Translations under genes and position numbers: made by a program
Assembly: GCA_009746045.1 (NCBI GenBank)
Contig: RPFO01000175.1
Location: forward strand, 3,964,430-4,028,429
Length of the DNA stretch: 64,000 nt
Source of the DNA: Mesostigma viride
Taxonomy: Eukaryota > Streptophyta > Mesostigmatophyceae > Mesostigmatales > Mesostigmataceae
Direction: 5' to 3'
Shown: one piece after another, positions 49,999 to 62,332 of the stretch
How the letters are laid out: every line of letters starts with the position of its first letter
How positions within the stretch are numbered: the stretch's first letter is position 1
Notes under the pieces: model-generated
What the model was told of the DNA's origin: nothing
The model's database searches: none
Seen by the model: only the letters and a program-made list of their open reading frames with translations

Positions 49999-51198
49999 TT
50001 ATGCCTCGTCAAGCGCAGCGACACCTGGCAGCACCCTGCCCTCGAGCAGCTCCAGGGAAGCACCGCCACCGGTGGAGATGTGGGACATCTTGTCCGCGAG
50101 GCCAGCCTTCTCGACGGCCGCGACGGAGTCACCACCGCCGATGATGGTGATCACGCCCTGTCCCGTGAGCTCCGCCAAGGTCTTGGCGATGGCATCCGTG
50201 CCCACCGCAAACTTCTCAAACTCAAACACGCCCATGGGCCCGTTCCAGATGATGCTCTTGCACTCCTTGAGCTCATTGCTGAATGCCTCGATCGTGGCGG
50301 GGCCGATATCGAGGCCCATCCAGCCCTCAGGGATGTCGTCCGCGGACACGACCTTGCTCTCCGCATCAGCAGCGAACTTGTTGGCCACGTTGACATCCAC
50401 GGGGAGAAGAAGCTTAACGCCCTTCGCAGCAGCCTTGGCAATCAGGTCCTTGGCGAGATCCAGCTTATCCTCCTCGACCAGAGAGGAGCCGACGCTCTTG
50501 CCCTGGGCCTTGTAGAAGGTGAAGATCATGCCACCGCCCAGGATCAGCTTGTCGCACTTCTCCAGCAGGGACTCGATCACGCCGATCTTGGAGGACACCT
50601 TGGAGCCTCCGACGATGGCGCAGAAGGGGCGCGCGGGGTTAGCGACGGCGCCATCGAGGTAATCCAGCTCCTTCTGCAGCAGGTAGCCGGCCACGGAGGG
50701 CTTGAGGAACTCGGTCACACCGGCAGTGGAGGAGTGGGCGCGGTGGGCCGTGCCGAAGGCGTCGTTGACGTACAGGTCGGCGTTAGCGGCCAGCTTCTGG
50801 GAGAACTCCTTCACGTTCTTCTCCTCCTCGGGGTAGAAGCGGACGTTTTCCAGCAGCAGAACGGTACCGTTGGCCATATCGGCCACCGCCTTCTCGACCT
50901 CGGGTCCGATGCAGTCGCCGACCATTGTCACCTTGTTGTGGAGGAGCTCATTGAGCCTGCCGACGAGCGGGGCAAGAGTGTACTTTGTCTCCTTGCCCTT
51001 TGGCCTGCCCAGGTGAGTGGTAAGTAGGACCTTGGCACCATGGTCAATCAGGTACTGGATGGTAGGGATGGCAGCGCGGATGCGGGTGTCATCGGTAATC
51101 TTGGTGCCATCAAGGGGCACGTTGAGGTCCGATCGGACAAGCACACGCTTGCCCTCAAGGTCCTCCTTCTTCAGAGAGCTCACAGACCTCTTAGTCAT
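49999..51198 (-). CDS. PGK: Phosphoglycerate kinase, cytosolic type
   Basis: An intronless 399-residue protein starting [20 protein letters not shown] with no targeting extension, so probably cytosolic. It interconverts 1,3-bisphosphoglycerate + ADP and 3-phosphoglycerate + ATP in glycolysis/gluconeogenesis. Motifs in order: SDLNVPLDG (start of the family signature), THLGRPKG (3-PG binding), [44 protein letters not shown] (nucleotide side), [24 protein letters not shown], and [28 protein letters not shown] near the C terminus. Length is normal for PGK. The start is the first Met and sets a standard N terminus. It is the close paralogue of 62333-63802, with which it is divergently arranged. 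Confidence 0.97.
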   Translation of the reverse strand: MTKRSVSSLKKEDLEGKRVLVRSDLNVPLDGTKITDDTRIRAAIPTIQYLIDHGAKVLLTTHLGRPKGKETKYTLAPLVGRLNELLHNKVTMVGDCIGPEVEKAVADMANGTVLLLENVRFYPEEEKNVKEFSQKLAANADLYVNDAFGTAHRAHSSTAGVTEFLKPSVAGYLLQKELDYLDGAVANPARPFCAIVGGSKVSSKIGVIESLLEKCDKLILGGGMIFTFYKAQGKSVGSSLVEEDKLDLAKDLIAKAAAKGVKLLLPVDVNVANKFAADAESKVVSADDIPEGWMGLDIGPATIEAFSNELKECKSIIWNGPMGVFEFEKFAVGTDAIAKTLAELTGQGVITIIGGGDSVAAVEKAGLADKMSHISTGGGASLELLEGRVLPGVAALDEA

Positions 51199-52374
51199 TT
51201 TGCAACAAATAAAAAGCCCTTGCTAGGAGTGGACAAGCCTCGCAGATGAGCTGCCGACGCTCCCACACGCCGACCTCGCTCCTTTTGCACCCACGTGTAG
51301 CGATGGACGCAGGCGTTTTCGACAGAAAGAAGAACCGAAGAAGTTTCTTCCCGTGACGACTGCAAGAGCTAGCGAAAGTCAAAACATTGCTGGTGCTGCA
51401 TGCCGAGCTGTAAGCAAATGTACTTCTAAAACCTTTCCCAGTTACAAAATCATGGGCGGATATGCGGAGGTACTATACAAATGCCATTTGGCACGTTTCA
51501 AAACAATTGAATAGGAAACCGACTGTTAATTAGAGAGTCGATCGGCCACGCGTCCGGAGAGGCGCTAGCACCAGTCGAGCGCTGTGGTCACTCACCACAG
51601 CTGAGATATGTTTTCCTGTCTCCGCTTTTAGCCAAGTCTTTGCTCGGGTAGTCAAAGGAAACTGCGCAATTTAAGTAGGTAACAAAAAGGGATAGAAGTC
51701 TTGGCTTCCCGCCGGTCCGGGAAAAGAGTCACCGTGCTTTACGACTAGGCCATTTCCAGAGCACAGCAGGCATATTTCAACTAGCTCGGTGGGCCGTCCG
51801 CGATAAACGTGCCGGTTCGATTCAAGCCAAGAAGCACAGTTGCACGAGTCAGCCGGTGCTCCGGTTCTGGCAGGTTTATCTAGTTTGTGTCGATGTAATT
51901 TCTATACTCGCCTCGTGTCTCTCTTGCCACACCAAAAGTGCAAGTTGTCACGCTTCACCTGCATTAGCTTTGTTTGAGGAGTGACTCGACCTGGACCTGA
52001 CGGCGAAACAATCGAGCGTATTTATCAAGGTTTATTGATCGAATTCCCTAATTCATCAATAAAGAATTTTATAATGTCTCGTATTGCTGGATTGGGTGAA
52101 CTCTTGCAGACGACTTTCTTGTAACTGTTTACTCGCGAGTAATTACTTTCTTGTAGTTGTTCACTCGCGCACGCCACGGGCACTGGTGCTACTATTTGCA
52201 ATTTGAGCCCAGAAAGAGGCAGGACAGGGCTAGGTTTGCTGTCTGCAACACACACGCCTGAAAGGTATAAGTTTCCGTCATATTTCTGATATGGCTAATG
52301 TGACCCGCACCACAAGCAAACACATACCGATTACTCCCCTCCGGCCCCCATAATCTTTCTCAATCTCTCTTTAG
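51199..52374. promoter_or_regulatory. Upstream region of cytosolic PGK
   Basis: About 1.2 kb between the PGK start and the microsatellite block. It must contain the PGK promoter and 5' UTR; I see no clear TATA box or repeat. Small direct repeats at 52110-52170 (acttact and ttgtaactgttcactcgcg) are the only structure noticed. Confidence 0.35.
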
Positions 52375-52866
<492 letters not shown>

Positions 52867-53104
52867 GTGGGCGTGGACTGGGCGTAGGCGTGGGCTTGTG
52901 CATGCGTGCAAACCTTCAATGTCAGGAGGTCAGCCCTGTCTCGAGCATGCCGATGGTACTAAGGTAAACACGAGAAATCACAATACAATGTCATGTGTAC
53001 TGTCATATGTTGCACATACGTGTTCGGGCTCCACGCCATGCTTGAATCCATTATACTTGATTAATCATATCCATGAATGATGATCCTCATCATTTGAACT
53101 CATC

Positions 53105-53284
53105 CATGATACATCAAGGAGCTAGACAACCAGCGCAGGCCAGCGATCGGGAGAATCCGGACCATAGTAGCTCGAGCCTGCCGTTATCTTTTCCGCGGTT
53201 TCGAGTCGTTCAGGATGATGAATATGAATGGAGATGGAAATGTGTAGCCTTGTGCATTGAAATTATGGCTGGCATTCATGATAC
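53105..53284 (-). mobile_element. 164-bp retro-insertion with 8-bp target-site duplication
   Basis: catgatac at 53105-53112 and 53277-53284 flanks 53113-53276. The insert is the fixed-end part of the family at 20529-21391 (caaggagctagacaaccagc.., ending gaaattatggctgg). The TSD is short, so this copy is less certain than the others. (TTAA)n sequence follows. Confidence 0.7.
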
Positions 53285-53338
53285 TCTATTAATTAATTAA
53301 TTAAAATTAATTAGACCAATTAATTAATTAATTAATCC

Positions 53339-53376
53339 ATGATATATCAAGGAGACAACCAGCGCAGATGATATAT
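53339..53376 (-). mobile_element. 20-bp micro-insertion with 9-bp target-site duplication
   Basis: atgatatat at 53339-53347 and 53368-53376 flanks exactly the fixed-end sequence caaggagacaaccagcgcag (53348-53367). It is the shortest member of the retro-insertion family. Confidence 0.65.
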
Positions 53377-53379
53377 ATT

Positions 53380-55165
53380 CATTGAGAATGATAGATTACG
53401 GAGGTGAGATAGGCATGCAACATAAGGAAAAACCCGATAACTGGGAGAATAACCCTGAAGAAATTAATAGTAATCTGACACGGACATCCAAGGATCACGC
53501 CAGCTGCACAAGGTACAACTAACTATACATCACAAAACTTCTCGCAGCAACAGCGCTGCCGGCCCACCATGCAGGCCTGGAAGGGATCTAGACCGCACAT
53601 GTGGGTCGCGACAAAGTCGGCCCGGGTGCGGCGGAATAACACATCAGCCACGGTGCGAGTGAGGGCGAGTGACAGGCGCTGCCGCCAATACGAGGACCAC
53701 GTGCGGGCCGACCACGGGGCGGTCTGACCCTCGAGGTCGAGGCGGTCTTCACGGCGCTGGCAGCACTCGTGGAAAAACCCCGGTGTCTTGGGGCCCATGG
53801 CCCCGAACTCCTCAAGGACAAAGGGGATGACCCGGTGGGGCCCCACATTGCCGTAGGAGGCAAACTTGTCGCGCTCAGCCACAGCGGCAGCAGCGCCGGC
53901 ATCCACAGCCGCCCGGAGGATGTGGCGACCGGAGAGCGGCCGAGCCACGGAGACATCGATGAGCAGGTGGCAACCCTGCCCGGCGTAGTCAAGCACGGTA
54001 ATGTCGGGGCGGTGGTTGGGTGAGTAGAGGGCGGCCCCATCCGCGTCCTCGCACTTGATGGTGGAGTGGGGAAAGCCGAAAGACCGACCGAACCATGGCA
54101 CACACCACCCGGAGGAGAGCGGTATAGAGGAACCAGTTCTGGTTCAGTGCTGGCCACCCATGCACGCGATGTAGTGCGTCCCAGTAGTATCCAGAGCAAG
54201 CCCGCAGCTGCCGCAGGACGCACCCGCCGTGATGAGAGCCGTTGCGGGGCAAAGAGCTGGTGGCGGAGAGCGATGGCGTAAAGGGCCGGAACCAGCGTGA
54301 ACAAAGGGCTCATGGGGAGGGCGCGCAGGAATGCGGACCCCACGCTCCCCTCAAGGGAAACGGAGTGAAGCCAAGCCTTCCCCATATCGTTCAAGCTCGC
54401 ATGCAGACCCATCCAGTCGGCACAGTGTAGTATACCCGCGTAGGTCTTTTGTTGTTTTTCAGCATGAATGCAGGCAGGGAAGACACTAGGACTGACGACA
54501 GTGGACACGCCGGGTGTGCCCCGGGGCAGGCGACGGGGGACGGCCTGAGCGGGGCGGACGAGGTCGCAAGCCTGCTGGATCCCGAGGTAAGAATCCTGCA
54601 CAGCCTGCACACAGGGGAAGGGGCCGGGATGGGGTGACCAAGTCGGGAAGGCGCTGACGGCGCTGGGGACCAACCGGCGGATCTCCGCCCAGGCCGGCCT
54701 GATGAGCAACAGAGCCAAGGAAGGCGGCGGGGGCGAGGCGGGCGGCGCGGGTGAGCCCACACCCGCCCATGCGGCAGGGGAGGGTGGCCAAGCGCATGGA
54801 GTGAGCTGGCAGGCTAGGGCCGGGAAGGAGCACCTGCAAGGCGGCCTGAATGCGCTCGTCATGGCCTTCCGCGGCAAGCCGCACCAAGTGGGGGGGAGCG
54901 CCACGGAGCCAGTGAACCACCCGCGGGTGGGCGCAAAACCACAGGAGGAGCCCTTTGGTCTGGGGGATCCATTCATGAATATATCATTATCAAGCGGCCA
55001 CTGGTCAACATGCTGCGACCAATTTTCCGTGTAGGATACGCTGCCCATGTCCGCAAGGAGGACTTGTACCTCAGCAGGCCACTTATCACCAGCACCATCA
55101 AGCAGCGGCGCCTCCGCGCCTGCTGCTAGTAGGACACTTAGCTCGCACGGTACACAACCAGCCAT
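53380..55165 (-). mobile_element. LINE ORF2 3' half, frameshifted
   Basis: The minus strand carries, in alternating frames, LATLPCRMGGCGLTRAARLA, PAAFLGSVAHQ (typical of the post-RT region of algal/plant LINE ORF2), then LRALPMSPLFTLVPALYAIA, and then RPDITVLDYAGQGCHLLIDV, AAAAVAERDKFASYGNVGPH, VIPFVLEEFGAMGP and the final SSYWRQRLSLALTRTVADVL. At least two frameshifts separate these blocks. No RT YxDD motif is included. 53400-53520 is the 3' UTR shared with 2455-2600. The copy is inactive. Confidence 0.75.
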
Positions 55166-55319
55166 AGCCTTAGCCTAGTCCTAGTACAGCCATGCTACGC
55201 CCTGGCTATGTTCAGATTACTTGCCCACGCTATACTTGTTATGCTACGCTTACATGGGTCTTATTGCACCCACAGTTTGCCGGATCGTTAGCGTGTCCGT
55301 TTAGCTAACGCGCCCGATT

Positions 55320-56045
55320 GCGGCTGTGGCATGCCTTTGGCATGAAGGAGACTGGGGGTCTCTGCCCTTTCTCCTGTAGTGCACACACAGGGATTAAAAG
55401 CACTTCGGTGCTCCGTGACTCCCCAACGGGAGCACGAGTTTAATTAATTAATTAATTAGCTCGCACCAACCAGGTAGACACCTCACGTGGCCCCTCTGCA
55501 GGGCTGCGCCCCGCCCAGGGCCCCTGCTCCGGGCCGGCACCTCCTCACGTGGGCCGGGCCCAGCCAGGCTAGACGCCGCAAGGCCCGCACCTTCAAAGAA
55601 CAGCTCGTAGAGGACATGGGGGGCCTAGCTAGGCCTCTCCGTGATTTGGAAAAAGATGATGGACAAGGCCAAGTGGGCCCAGGTCATTAATTAATTGAAT
55701 AAAAATCCCACGTGACTGCGTCCAGGTCGTAGGGGACAACAAACCCCCTGCAGTAGTGGGAAAAATTAAATTATAACATGCCTCCGTTCCAGGAGATCAT
55801 GTAGCACATATTCCTTGATGGATGGGTGGAGTGGAGGAAGCCGCGTAATCGAACTAACCTAACTCTAAGCTATCTAGTCTAGAAAATCCTAACTACACTA
55901 CTCAGCAAAACGCCTCCTCCTCTTGGGGGCAGGTGGCTTGCCCACAGGGGCTGGCGTGTGAGCCTTGACAATCTTCTGCCACCGCATCTTGTTCTGCATG
56001 GCAGTCCAAAGAAGCTAGCGGGGCATGTTATAATTTAATTTAATT
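55320..56045. repeat. LINE tail blocks with (TTAA)n and (TTTAA)n ends
   Basis: 55335-55460 matches 16045-16150 and ends in agcacgagtttaattaatta. 55755-55935 matches 14845-14940 and, inverted, 17470-17640. 56025-56045 is another TTTAA run. 56105-56160 is an inverted piece of the first block. No gene recognised. Confidence 0.6.
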
Positions 56046-56763
56046 TTTTTTAAATAACCATCAACTAATTAATCAACTAACCACGAACTCAGACCGTACG
56101 TTGGGGAGTCACGGAGCATTTGCACAGGAGTGCTTTTAATCCCGGCCCTGAGTGTGCATGCACAGTTCGGGCAGGGGCCGGGGCAGATCCAGAGACCCCC
56201 CCCTTCCCTTGATCATGCCACAGGGTGCTCAATCGCACCCGTCGAAACGATGAATAACCATACGTGCATGTGTGTTTTCGACAGACGTGCATGTGCATGT
56301 CATGCATACACACTAGCTTGATCAGTACTGCGCAACACCTGACAGCCAGCTCTTGTTTTCAATGCCATCCCGCGGACATGTGCGCATGCATTTAAAATTA
56401 ATTAATTTATGCAAAAATAGTTCATGCAAACGACACATACGTAGCATAGGTGTATAAAGGACACGATAAAAAGGTCGAAATTGAGTTTCATGCGATTGAC
56501 TAGATTGCAATAGAAGGTACAATTAGCCTTCCCACCTGCTTGTCTACATGCTGCGCAGATACAGGCCCTTAGTTTTGCACAGCCAAGCAGTAAGTTGCAA
56601 ACTGTACATGCTAAGACTCTTGAGCATTAGTGAGTTTGAAAGCTTGATATACAGTCCTTGATAATACAACACACAAGCTACAATTTGCTGCCCCCTTCCG
56701 TTCACAGGCAACCTAAAGCAAAATCTGCCCATTAGTCACTGAGATGGCACTGCAACATTGGAT

Positions 56764-56863
56764 GCATGGTAACACATATCAAGGAGACAACCAGTGCAGG
56801 CCAGAAATCGGGAGAATCCGGACCATGGTAGCTCGAGCCTGCCGTTAGCATGGTAACACATAT
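56764..56863 (-). mobile_element. 68-bp retro-insertion with perfect 16-bp target-site duplication
   Basis: gcatggtaacacatat at 56764-56779 and 56848-56863 flanks 56780-56847. The insert begins caaggagacaaccagtgcag and ends gcctgccgtta, which is the fixed end of the family at 20529-21391. Confidence 0.85.
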
Positions 56864-57026
56864 GCTTGGATGCATATTGTCAGGCTTATCCAAGAAACGG
56901 GATATAAACCAGCAGAAGCACAATGATCATCAACACTGTGGAAGGCAAGGATCCACTCTCCCCCCAATTAAGCTTGACGTCAACGACATGGCACATGCCT
57001 GCCAAGATGCTTGTCTACAATACAGC

Positions 57027-58226
57027 CTACAACTGTGAAGTCGTGCTTCTATTCAAGGTGGCGGGCGTGGGCGCTCCCCCCAGTGCGGGCCCTGTCTCCT
57101 CCGGCGTGACACACCGTGGGGGCATCACCGGGGCCCCCGTATGAACCGCACTGCTGCCACCTGCAACAGCAGCACTGCTACCGCCACCGCCAGTATCCGC
57201 CACAAAATGGCCCATGGGCTGTGCCATCGAGACCAAGATAGGCTGCAGGGTGGCCGAATACCCTAGCCCCAGGGACCGCATCTGCCCGCGTATGTGCGCG
57301 ACCGCGTCCGTCTCGAGCTGCCTCAGGTCGTTATTGTCCTGCCACCGTATGCGCGTCTTGAGCCGGATCTCAAAGTAGACGGCCGACGCGAGCCCGCCGT
57401 TCCCGCCGAGCGCGCTGCCCCCCGAGGTCTGGAAGAAGTCGACATGCGGCATGAGCTGCTCGGGCCTCTCGGCGCAGTACTTGCGCACGGCGCCGTGGAG
57501 CAGGTCCAGGGACTGCAGGGTGGTGTCGAGGTCGACGGCGGCCTGGATCACGAGAACAGCATTCTCAGATCGGCTCAAGTTGACGATCTGGGCGTCGAGG
57601 AGGGATTTGATGGACATGCGCGACAGCTGGCACTCGTTGTCCCTGAGCTCGCAGTCGAGCAGCGACATGGCCATGACCTGGTAGCGCCTCCCGGCGACCG
57701 TCACGTACTCCCCGGGGTCAAAGGGCCGAGACCAGAACATGAACACGGCGCCCTCGACGAGACGGGAGATGGTGGATGCGGTTGCGAACGAGATGGCGAC
57801 GAGGAACGCCGTGAACGCGGTGATGAGCTGGCGGATGTCGTAGTCGAAGATGTCAGCGACCACAACCGTGGACACGACGACCAGCCCGACGCCGAGGAAC
57901 GTGTTCACCAGTGAGAGGAGGCTTGCCATGCTCGTGAGGCGTGACGCCAGGGTCCCACGCAGGGTGAACAGCGCCTTGAGGCCGCGGATGAACTCATCCT
58001 TGGACAGGGAGGGGGGGTCGGCGAGGGAGAGGCCGATGCGGGCCTGCGATGGCGGCCCGGACGCGAGCATCAGCCGCCACGCGTGCTTGGCGAGGCGAGA
58101 GGAGGGGAATCGGGCGGCCCAGTCGTCAAAGGAGAGCTTGCCGTCGATCAAGGTGGAGGAGGCATTGCGCGTGAGGTGCTGCCAGAGGATGTCGGCGAGG
58201 AGGGCCATGTCTGCCATGACCACCAG
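57027..58226 (-). CDS. MscS-like channel exon 2 (pore and beta domain)
   Basis: Acceptor ccccctcag|CTG, 399 codons plus TAG. Carries the pore-lining helix and 'RPFD.G..v.v.G' beta junction, the MscS family signature. Confidence 0.88.
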   Translation of the reverse strand: MVVMADMALLADILWQHLTRNASSTLIDGKLSFDDWAARFPSSRLAKHAWRLMLASGPPSQARIGLSLADPPSLSKDEFIRGLKALFTLRGTLASRLTSMASLLSLVNTFLGVGLVVVSTVVVADIFDYDIRQLITAFTAFLVAISFATASTISRLVEGAVFMFWSRPFDPGEYVTVAGRRYQVMAMSLLDCELRDNECQLSRMSIKSLLDAQIVNLSRSENAVLVIQAAVDLDTTLQSLDLLHGAVRKYCAERPEQLMPHVDFFQTSGGSALGGNGGLASAVYFEIRLKTRIRWQDNNDLRQLETDAVAHIRGQMRSLGLGYSATLQPILVSMAQPMGHFVADTGGGGSSAAVAGGSSAVHTGAPVMPPRCVTPEETGPALGGAPTPATLNRSTTSQL

Positions 58227-61179
58227 CTGAGGGGGGGAGGGAGGGGCGGGGGGGCAGAGGAAGGGGGAGGGGAGGGGGGGAGGCGGAGTAAGGCCGGGGG
58301 GAGAAAGGGGGAAGGGACGAAGGGGGGGAAGGGGGGGGAAGTTATGGACTAGTTAGTTGAACACATGGGCCTGTTAGCGAGCCACGGAGCATGGGGGGTG
58401 GAATGCGGCGGGGCGATGGGGGGGTGGGGAAAAGGCGGGTGGGCAAATAGCGGGAAGGGAAAGTGAGGGAAATGTATACACAATATATATACTACAGTAT
58501 ATATATTAACACTACAATATATGTATATATATATTTTAACACTACGACCATGGCTAGAAACGGCACTGGAAAATCACACAGGCCATCTACACAAGATGCC
58601 TTCCCTGGTTCCTCATGCAGGTGTGCCAGATGAGCTGCAAACAGAACACACACCACGCCCAAGGCACGTACGCCGATACCAGGCGCTGCTTTACCTATTG
58701 CCAACTTGCAGGGCAAGCTGGATAACTTCGCTAGGATCAATCAATTGATTCGCATGAATCAGAAGCTCGTGACTGTGTCGCCATGGGTACCAAGTAAGGA
58801 ACCTTCAAACACTATACAGAACCAAATGGAGGGACGGCGCCCTGTCCACTGTAGCCCATCGGGGCGTTTCCACGCGTTCAGAGCAAGGGTTAGTGGAGAT
58901 GGCGAATCGTTGAAAAAGCTGTGCAGGGGTATGAATTGCCTCCCTATTATGACAGATAATACGTTGCTAGACCCACATTACCACCAGCAAGACATGGTCT
59001 TAGCTTTTGCTGAAAGTCTATACCCATGAGCAAAGCAATGGCCTTAAATATAACATAATGCTACTATAATGCTATTATAATGCTAATATAATAGTAGTAT
59101 ACTATAATTCTACTATAGGCAAATGACAGTCGCGCGAACCGGAAAAAAGATTTGATAGGTAAGCCATCGCGTGCAGACGCGGTAGTCGAATTGAAAAACT
59201 AGAGGGCAGATTCGAATTTCGCCACCCAGGGGGCAGGGGGGAATCGCTTGCCATCCACCCCCCCCTCGCAAACGCCCCAGATCTGGGTAAAATACATCAA
59301 CAGTCAGCGCACACAAGGTGCACAACGGATACGCTGGCTCTGGCACTTGCAAGTGCTGGCAATGAAAACGATCTGCTCTCGCTGCCTTCTAAGTGGTCTG
59401 GCCACAGAGGACATACTCTGCACGATGCCAGCCTTCTTGTGATGGACAATCACATTATCCATGTCATGTACGTTTTGTAGTCGGGCATTTACTGGTCCTA
59501 TGATATCGAATCGAATCCCTGTGCATAAAACAAATTTGGTTTTTATATATCTGCATATGGATGCATAAATCAAACATCAGGTGCCCTTGACATCAGGCCA
59601 TAGAGCACAAAGCTTGGGGGCACGCTCAATTTGTCATTTGAGGGTTATGAAGCAACGGCGGCGGCGGACCTAGCCTGTGTATGCAACTGACACTTGTTTG
59701 GTGACGCTGACACTTGTTTGTTGATGATGACACTAGATGGGTGATGCTGACACCTGGGTGATGCTGACACTTGTTGGGTGATCTGCCATCCGCCCCCCAC
59801 GTTGACCAATGTGGCAAACCATAGGAGGACCCAAATGCACAGCTCAAGCCTGATGCATCGCCAAGGCAAATACAGGAAAGTAAAACTGGTATGTGCCCCA
59901 CAATCCTGCCGCAGCTCCCTGCACCGTCGCCTTGGCTGAAAACGCCCACATGCATACAAGCAGGCACATATGCCTACAGAAACCGAAGTACTAGCCAGGA
60001 ATATAAGAAGAAATAAGAAGAGTAAGAACGTGATATATGATTATGGACATGAAAGGACGGCCCCACATGTACCACACGCACTGCACGATGGCCACCACAT
60101 CTGCGCGATGGCCACGATGTAAAATGTACATGTGAGCACAAGCCACCGAGTTTGTCTTCAAATAGGCGAGAAAACGAGTGTGTTACAGTGAAGCATGCTG
60201 ACGAAGCTCTTGCACACCGATCGCAACCCACCTGGACCATAGCCGTGGTCGAAAACTTCCACGTGCCGTCCGTCTTCTGCTCCAACGGCACCGTCATGCT
60301 CTTGGTGCGAATCGACTGACACATGCTGACCGTGCCCCCCCGCTGCGCGTCGGCATCCAGCATTTGCTGCAGCTGCACCCGTTCGTGAGCGTCCGTGCAG
60401 CACAGCCACTTGAGCGCGTCCTCCATGTCCCGTAGCCGCCGGACCAAGACATAAAAGGATCGACGGATGGCCAAGTATTCGATGAGCGCCATGCACCAGG
60501 ACTTGAAGACGACGAGGAGGCAGAGCGCGTATGAAGTGCGCAGGATGTAGGAGAAGTTGAGGATGAGGGGGATCGGGGCCCCTCCCGAGGTCCACAGGTG
60601 GAGGAGGAACTTCTCAAGGGAGAGGAAGAAGAGGATGAAGCGAAGGTAACGGCTGAAGATGTCCAGGAGCACGGAGACCAGCCAGGGCGGGCGCTGGATG
60701 ACGGCCGCGAAGAAGGCCAGGATCGCGCTGGTCAGGAGCGTGCAGATGAAAAACAGGCTGATCACGGCAGCGGGGAGGACCATCCAAAGGGCGAGCTCGA
60801 CGTCGGCCAGCTTGGTCGACGGTTTCAGGAAATGGAGGAGCAAGGCCAGAGACGTGCTAAGCAGGAAGACGACGATCCAGGACGCCCGCTCGCCTATCCA
60901 GACCATGGGGGTGATGAACCAGGGCGCCCCCCCGTCCAAAACGCTCTCGGAGTCCACCATCAAGTCCAGGTACATGTCGTGATTTTGTTCCTGGGGTACA
61001 ACGGGCAGAACGGCGAAGGAGGGCGTGAAATTGGTGGGCTCTAGGCGCCCAGCCCGCCGGCGTTGGGAGGAGTGGGTTGCACGGGTCCATGTTGACGAGG
61101 GTTGTGGCGGGGGTTCTTCCTCGGACGCTTGGTAAGTTGTCGGTAAGAGAGGGCGGTGATTGTCCTTCAAAACAGGCAT
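57027..61179 (-). CDS. MscS-like mechanosensitive ion channel (two exons)
   Basis: Exon 1 is 61179-60232 and exon 2 is 58226-57027, joined in phase 0 by GTGGGT..ccctcag. The total is 715 residues. Exon 1 starts MPVLKDNHRPLLPTTYQ, has a Pro/Ser-rich cytosolic head, then four hydrophobic segments (WIVVFLLSTSLALLLHFL; LWMVLPAAVISLFFICTLLT..; YLRFILFFLSLEKFLLHLW; YALCLLVVFKSWCMALIEYL). Exon 2 has two more membrane segments (FLGVGLVVVSTVVVADIF; LITAFTAFLVAISFATASTI), then the MscS pore-to-beta junction EGAVFMFWSRPFDPGEYVTV and the beta-domain SIKSLLDAQIVNLSRSENA. The layout matches plant/algal MSL channels that relieve membrane tension. The Gly/Ser/Pro-rich C terminus is probably disordered. Localisation unresolved; there is no clear transit peptide. 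Confidence 0.88.
58227..60231. other. Intron of the MscS-like gene
   Basis: A 2,005-bp intron. It holds a G-rich stretch at 58230-58345 next to the acceptor (C/T-rich on the transcribed strand), a TA-rich stretch at 58475-58540, and a tandem repeat of about 20 bp at 59687-59785 (gacacttgtttggtgacgct and variants). Confidence 0.75.
60232..61179 (-). CDS. MscS-like channel exon 1 (N-terminal membrane segments)
   Basis: 316 codons from the ATG at 61179 to donor GTCCAG|GTGGGT. The start is the first Met of the frame. The frame downstream of the donor continues open only briefly into the intron (to about 59974), so the splice is needed to reach the pore domain. Confidence 0.85.
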
Positions 61180-62332
61180 AATGATCGAGATTGGCGAAGT
61201 CCGCTAAATTGATATCAAGCGCACACGGCCCGACGCCCCTTTTTATTTAATTTACAAAATTATAAACCGGAGGACTGACCTGACAAATATGGTTTTAGTT
61301 TCAAGGGTTTTGAAAGGGAATCTCGAAGGGCACATTTCCCACCAAGCAACCTTCCTGAAGCGATATTTACAAGGTTAATGTTATTACCTGGAATCGACAT
61401 TGCGGCAAAATCAAAGCCAGGATACACTCAGCATGGCGGAATTGGCTAATGAGTTTTTCGTCGCGAATGTTCATCCAACTGTAGATTGCACTCTCCGGTT
61501 TCAATGTATACTGGCAATAAGTACTGTAATTATTCGTGGCGCTTATCACGGGCCAAACGCCCTGTAGGCTGTCTGTAGACTGTCTAGACCGCGTCAGCAT
61601 GCGTTTTGCCAGGTGGCAGTGAGATGGTGCTCCAAACTCATGTGTTTGTTGTTGTTTCGTTGTTGTTGTTGTTGTTGTTGCACTTGTTGTTGATTCGCCC
61701 TGGTGACGCCGCACCTGGGCAGCAGTTGGAAACGGCCCTGAACCGCATGACAACAACTACTACTACTACTACAACAACATGACACCACAGACTCACCACA
61801 GACAAAGTTACTCTGTTAGTTGAATCCCACGCCGCACATGGGTAGCAGAGACAAAGTTGTTGCAGTTCATCAGTCCTTGGCGTGAGCATCGACAGAATAA
61901 ACAAATGTCCTCCATCGCTCTCGAGAGGCAACCCGCAGTCAACCCGTACATGTATGTAACTCAGCAATAGGCTCAGCAATAATTGATATCCGCGCAGGAT
62001 CCGCGTGACACTCGTAAGTCGTGAGAGGCCGTGATGAGTCACTCGTGACTGCGAGGTATGCTGGCCACAACTTCCCTGTATCGGTACGAAATATCTTGGG
62101 AAGGGTACGCCCCTTCGTGGCCTGACACGTATCCAGGGCATTTATAACGTTGCTTCCTGGAGCTTCCACGACCTCAGCTTGTCCCTCGCGCCGCGTTATT
62201 CCTGTGGCCAGACGCGCGCCAGACTGGCCACTTGGCTCTTGTGATCTTTTGCTTTGGATAAGAGCTCGTTGTGGTCCCATAGTTCGGTCCCCATCACTCA
62301 CCACACCCCATTCACTCGTCAATCAGTCAGCC
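61180..62332. promoter_or_regulatory. Divergent intergenic region between the MscS-like and plastid PGK genes
   Basis: About 1.15 kb between two divergent starts. It contains a short (TTG)n at 61646-61690, a (CTA)n/(CAA)n bit at 61750-61782, and a TATA-like tttataac at about 62140. It probably contains both promoters and the plastid PGK 5' UTR. An upstream extension of the PGK frame (62150-62332) has no transit-peptide character and is treated as 5' UTR. Confidence 0.45.

Noticed and set aside
50080-51027. 315-codon plus-strand frame opposite cytosolic PGK
   Set aside because: An antisense shadow of PGK codon usage, with no independent motif.
51735-51840. tRNA gene or tRNA-derived SINE (TAGCTCGGTGG and GGTTCGATTC boxes)
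   Set aside because: A- and B-box-like motifs are present, but the T-arm and acceptor stems do not pair and there is no clear anticodon arm.
53588-55165. 525-codon protein-coding gene on the minus strand
   Set aside because: The recognisable LINE ORF2 motifs lie in other frames of the same region. This long frame is a GC-rich shadow.
59974-60231. C-terminal 86 residues following exon 1 of the MscS-like gene
   Set aside because: Intron read-through. A strong donor at 60232 and a phase-0 acceptor at 58226 reach the MscS pore domain instead.
62150-62332. 61-residue N-terminal extension of the plastid PGK
   Set aside because: An in-frame upstream Met exists, but the sequence does not look like a transit peptide, whereas the Met at 62333 has a good context and starts one.
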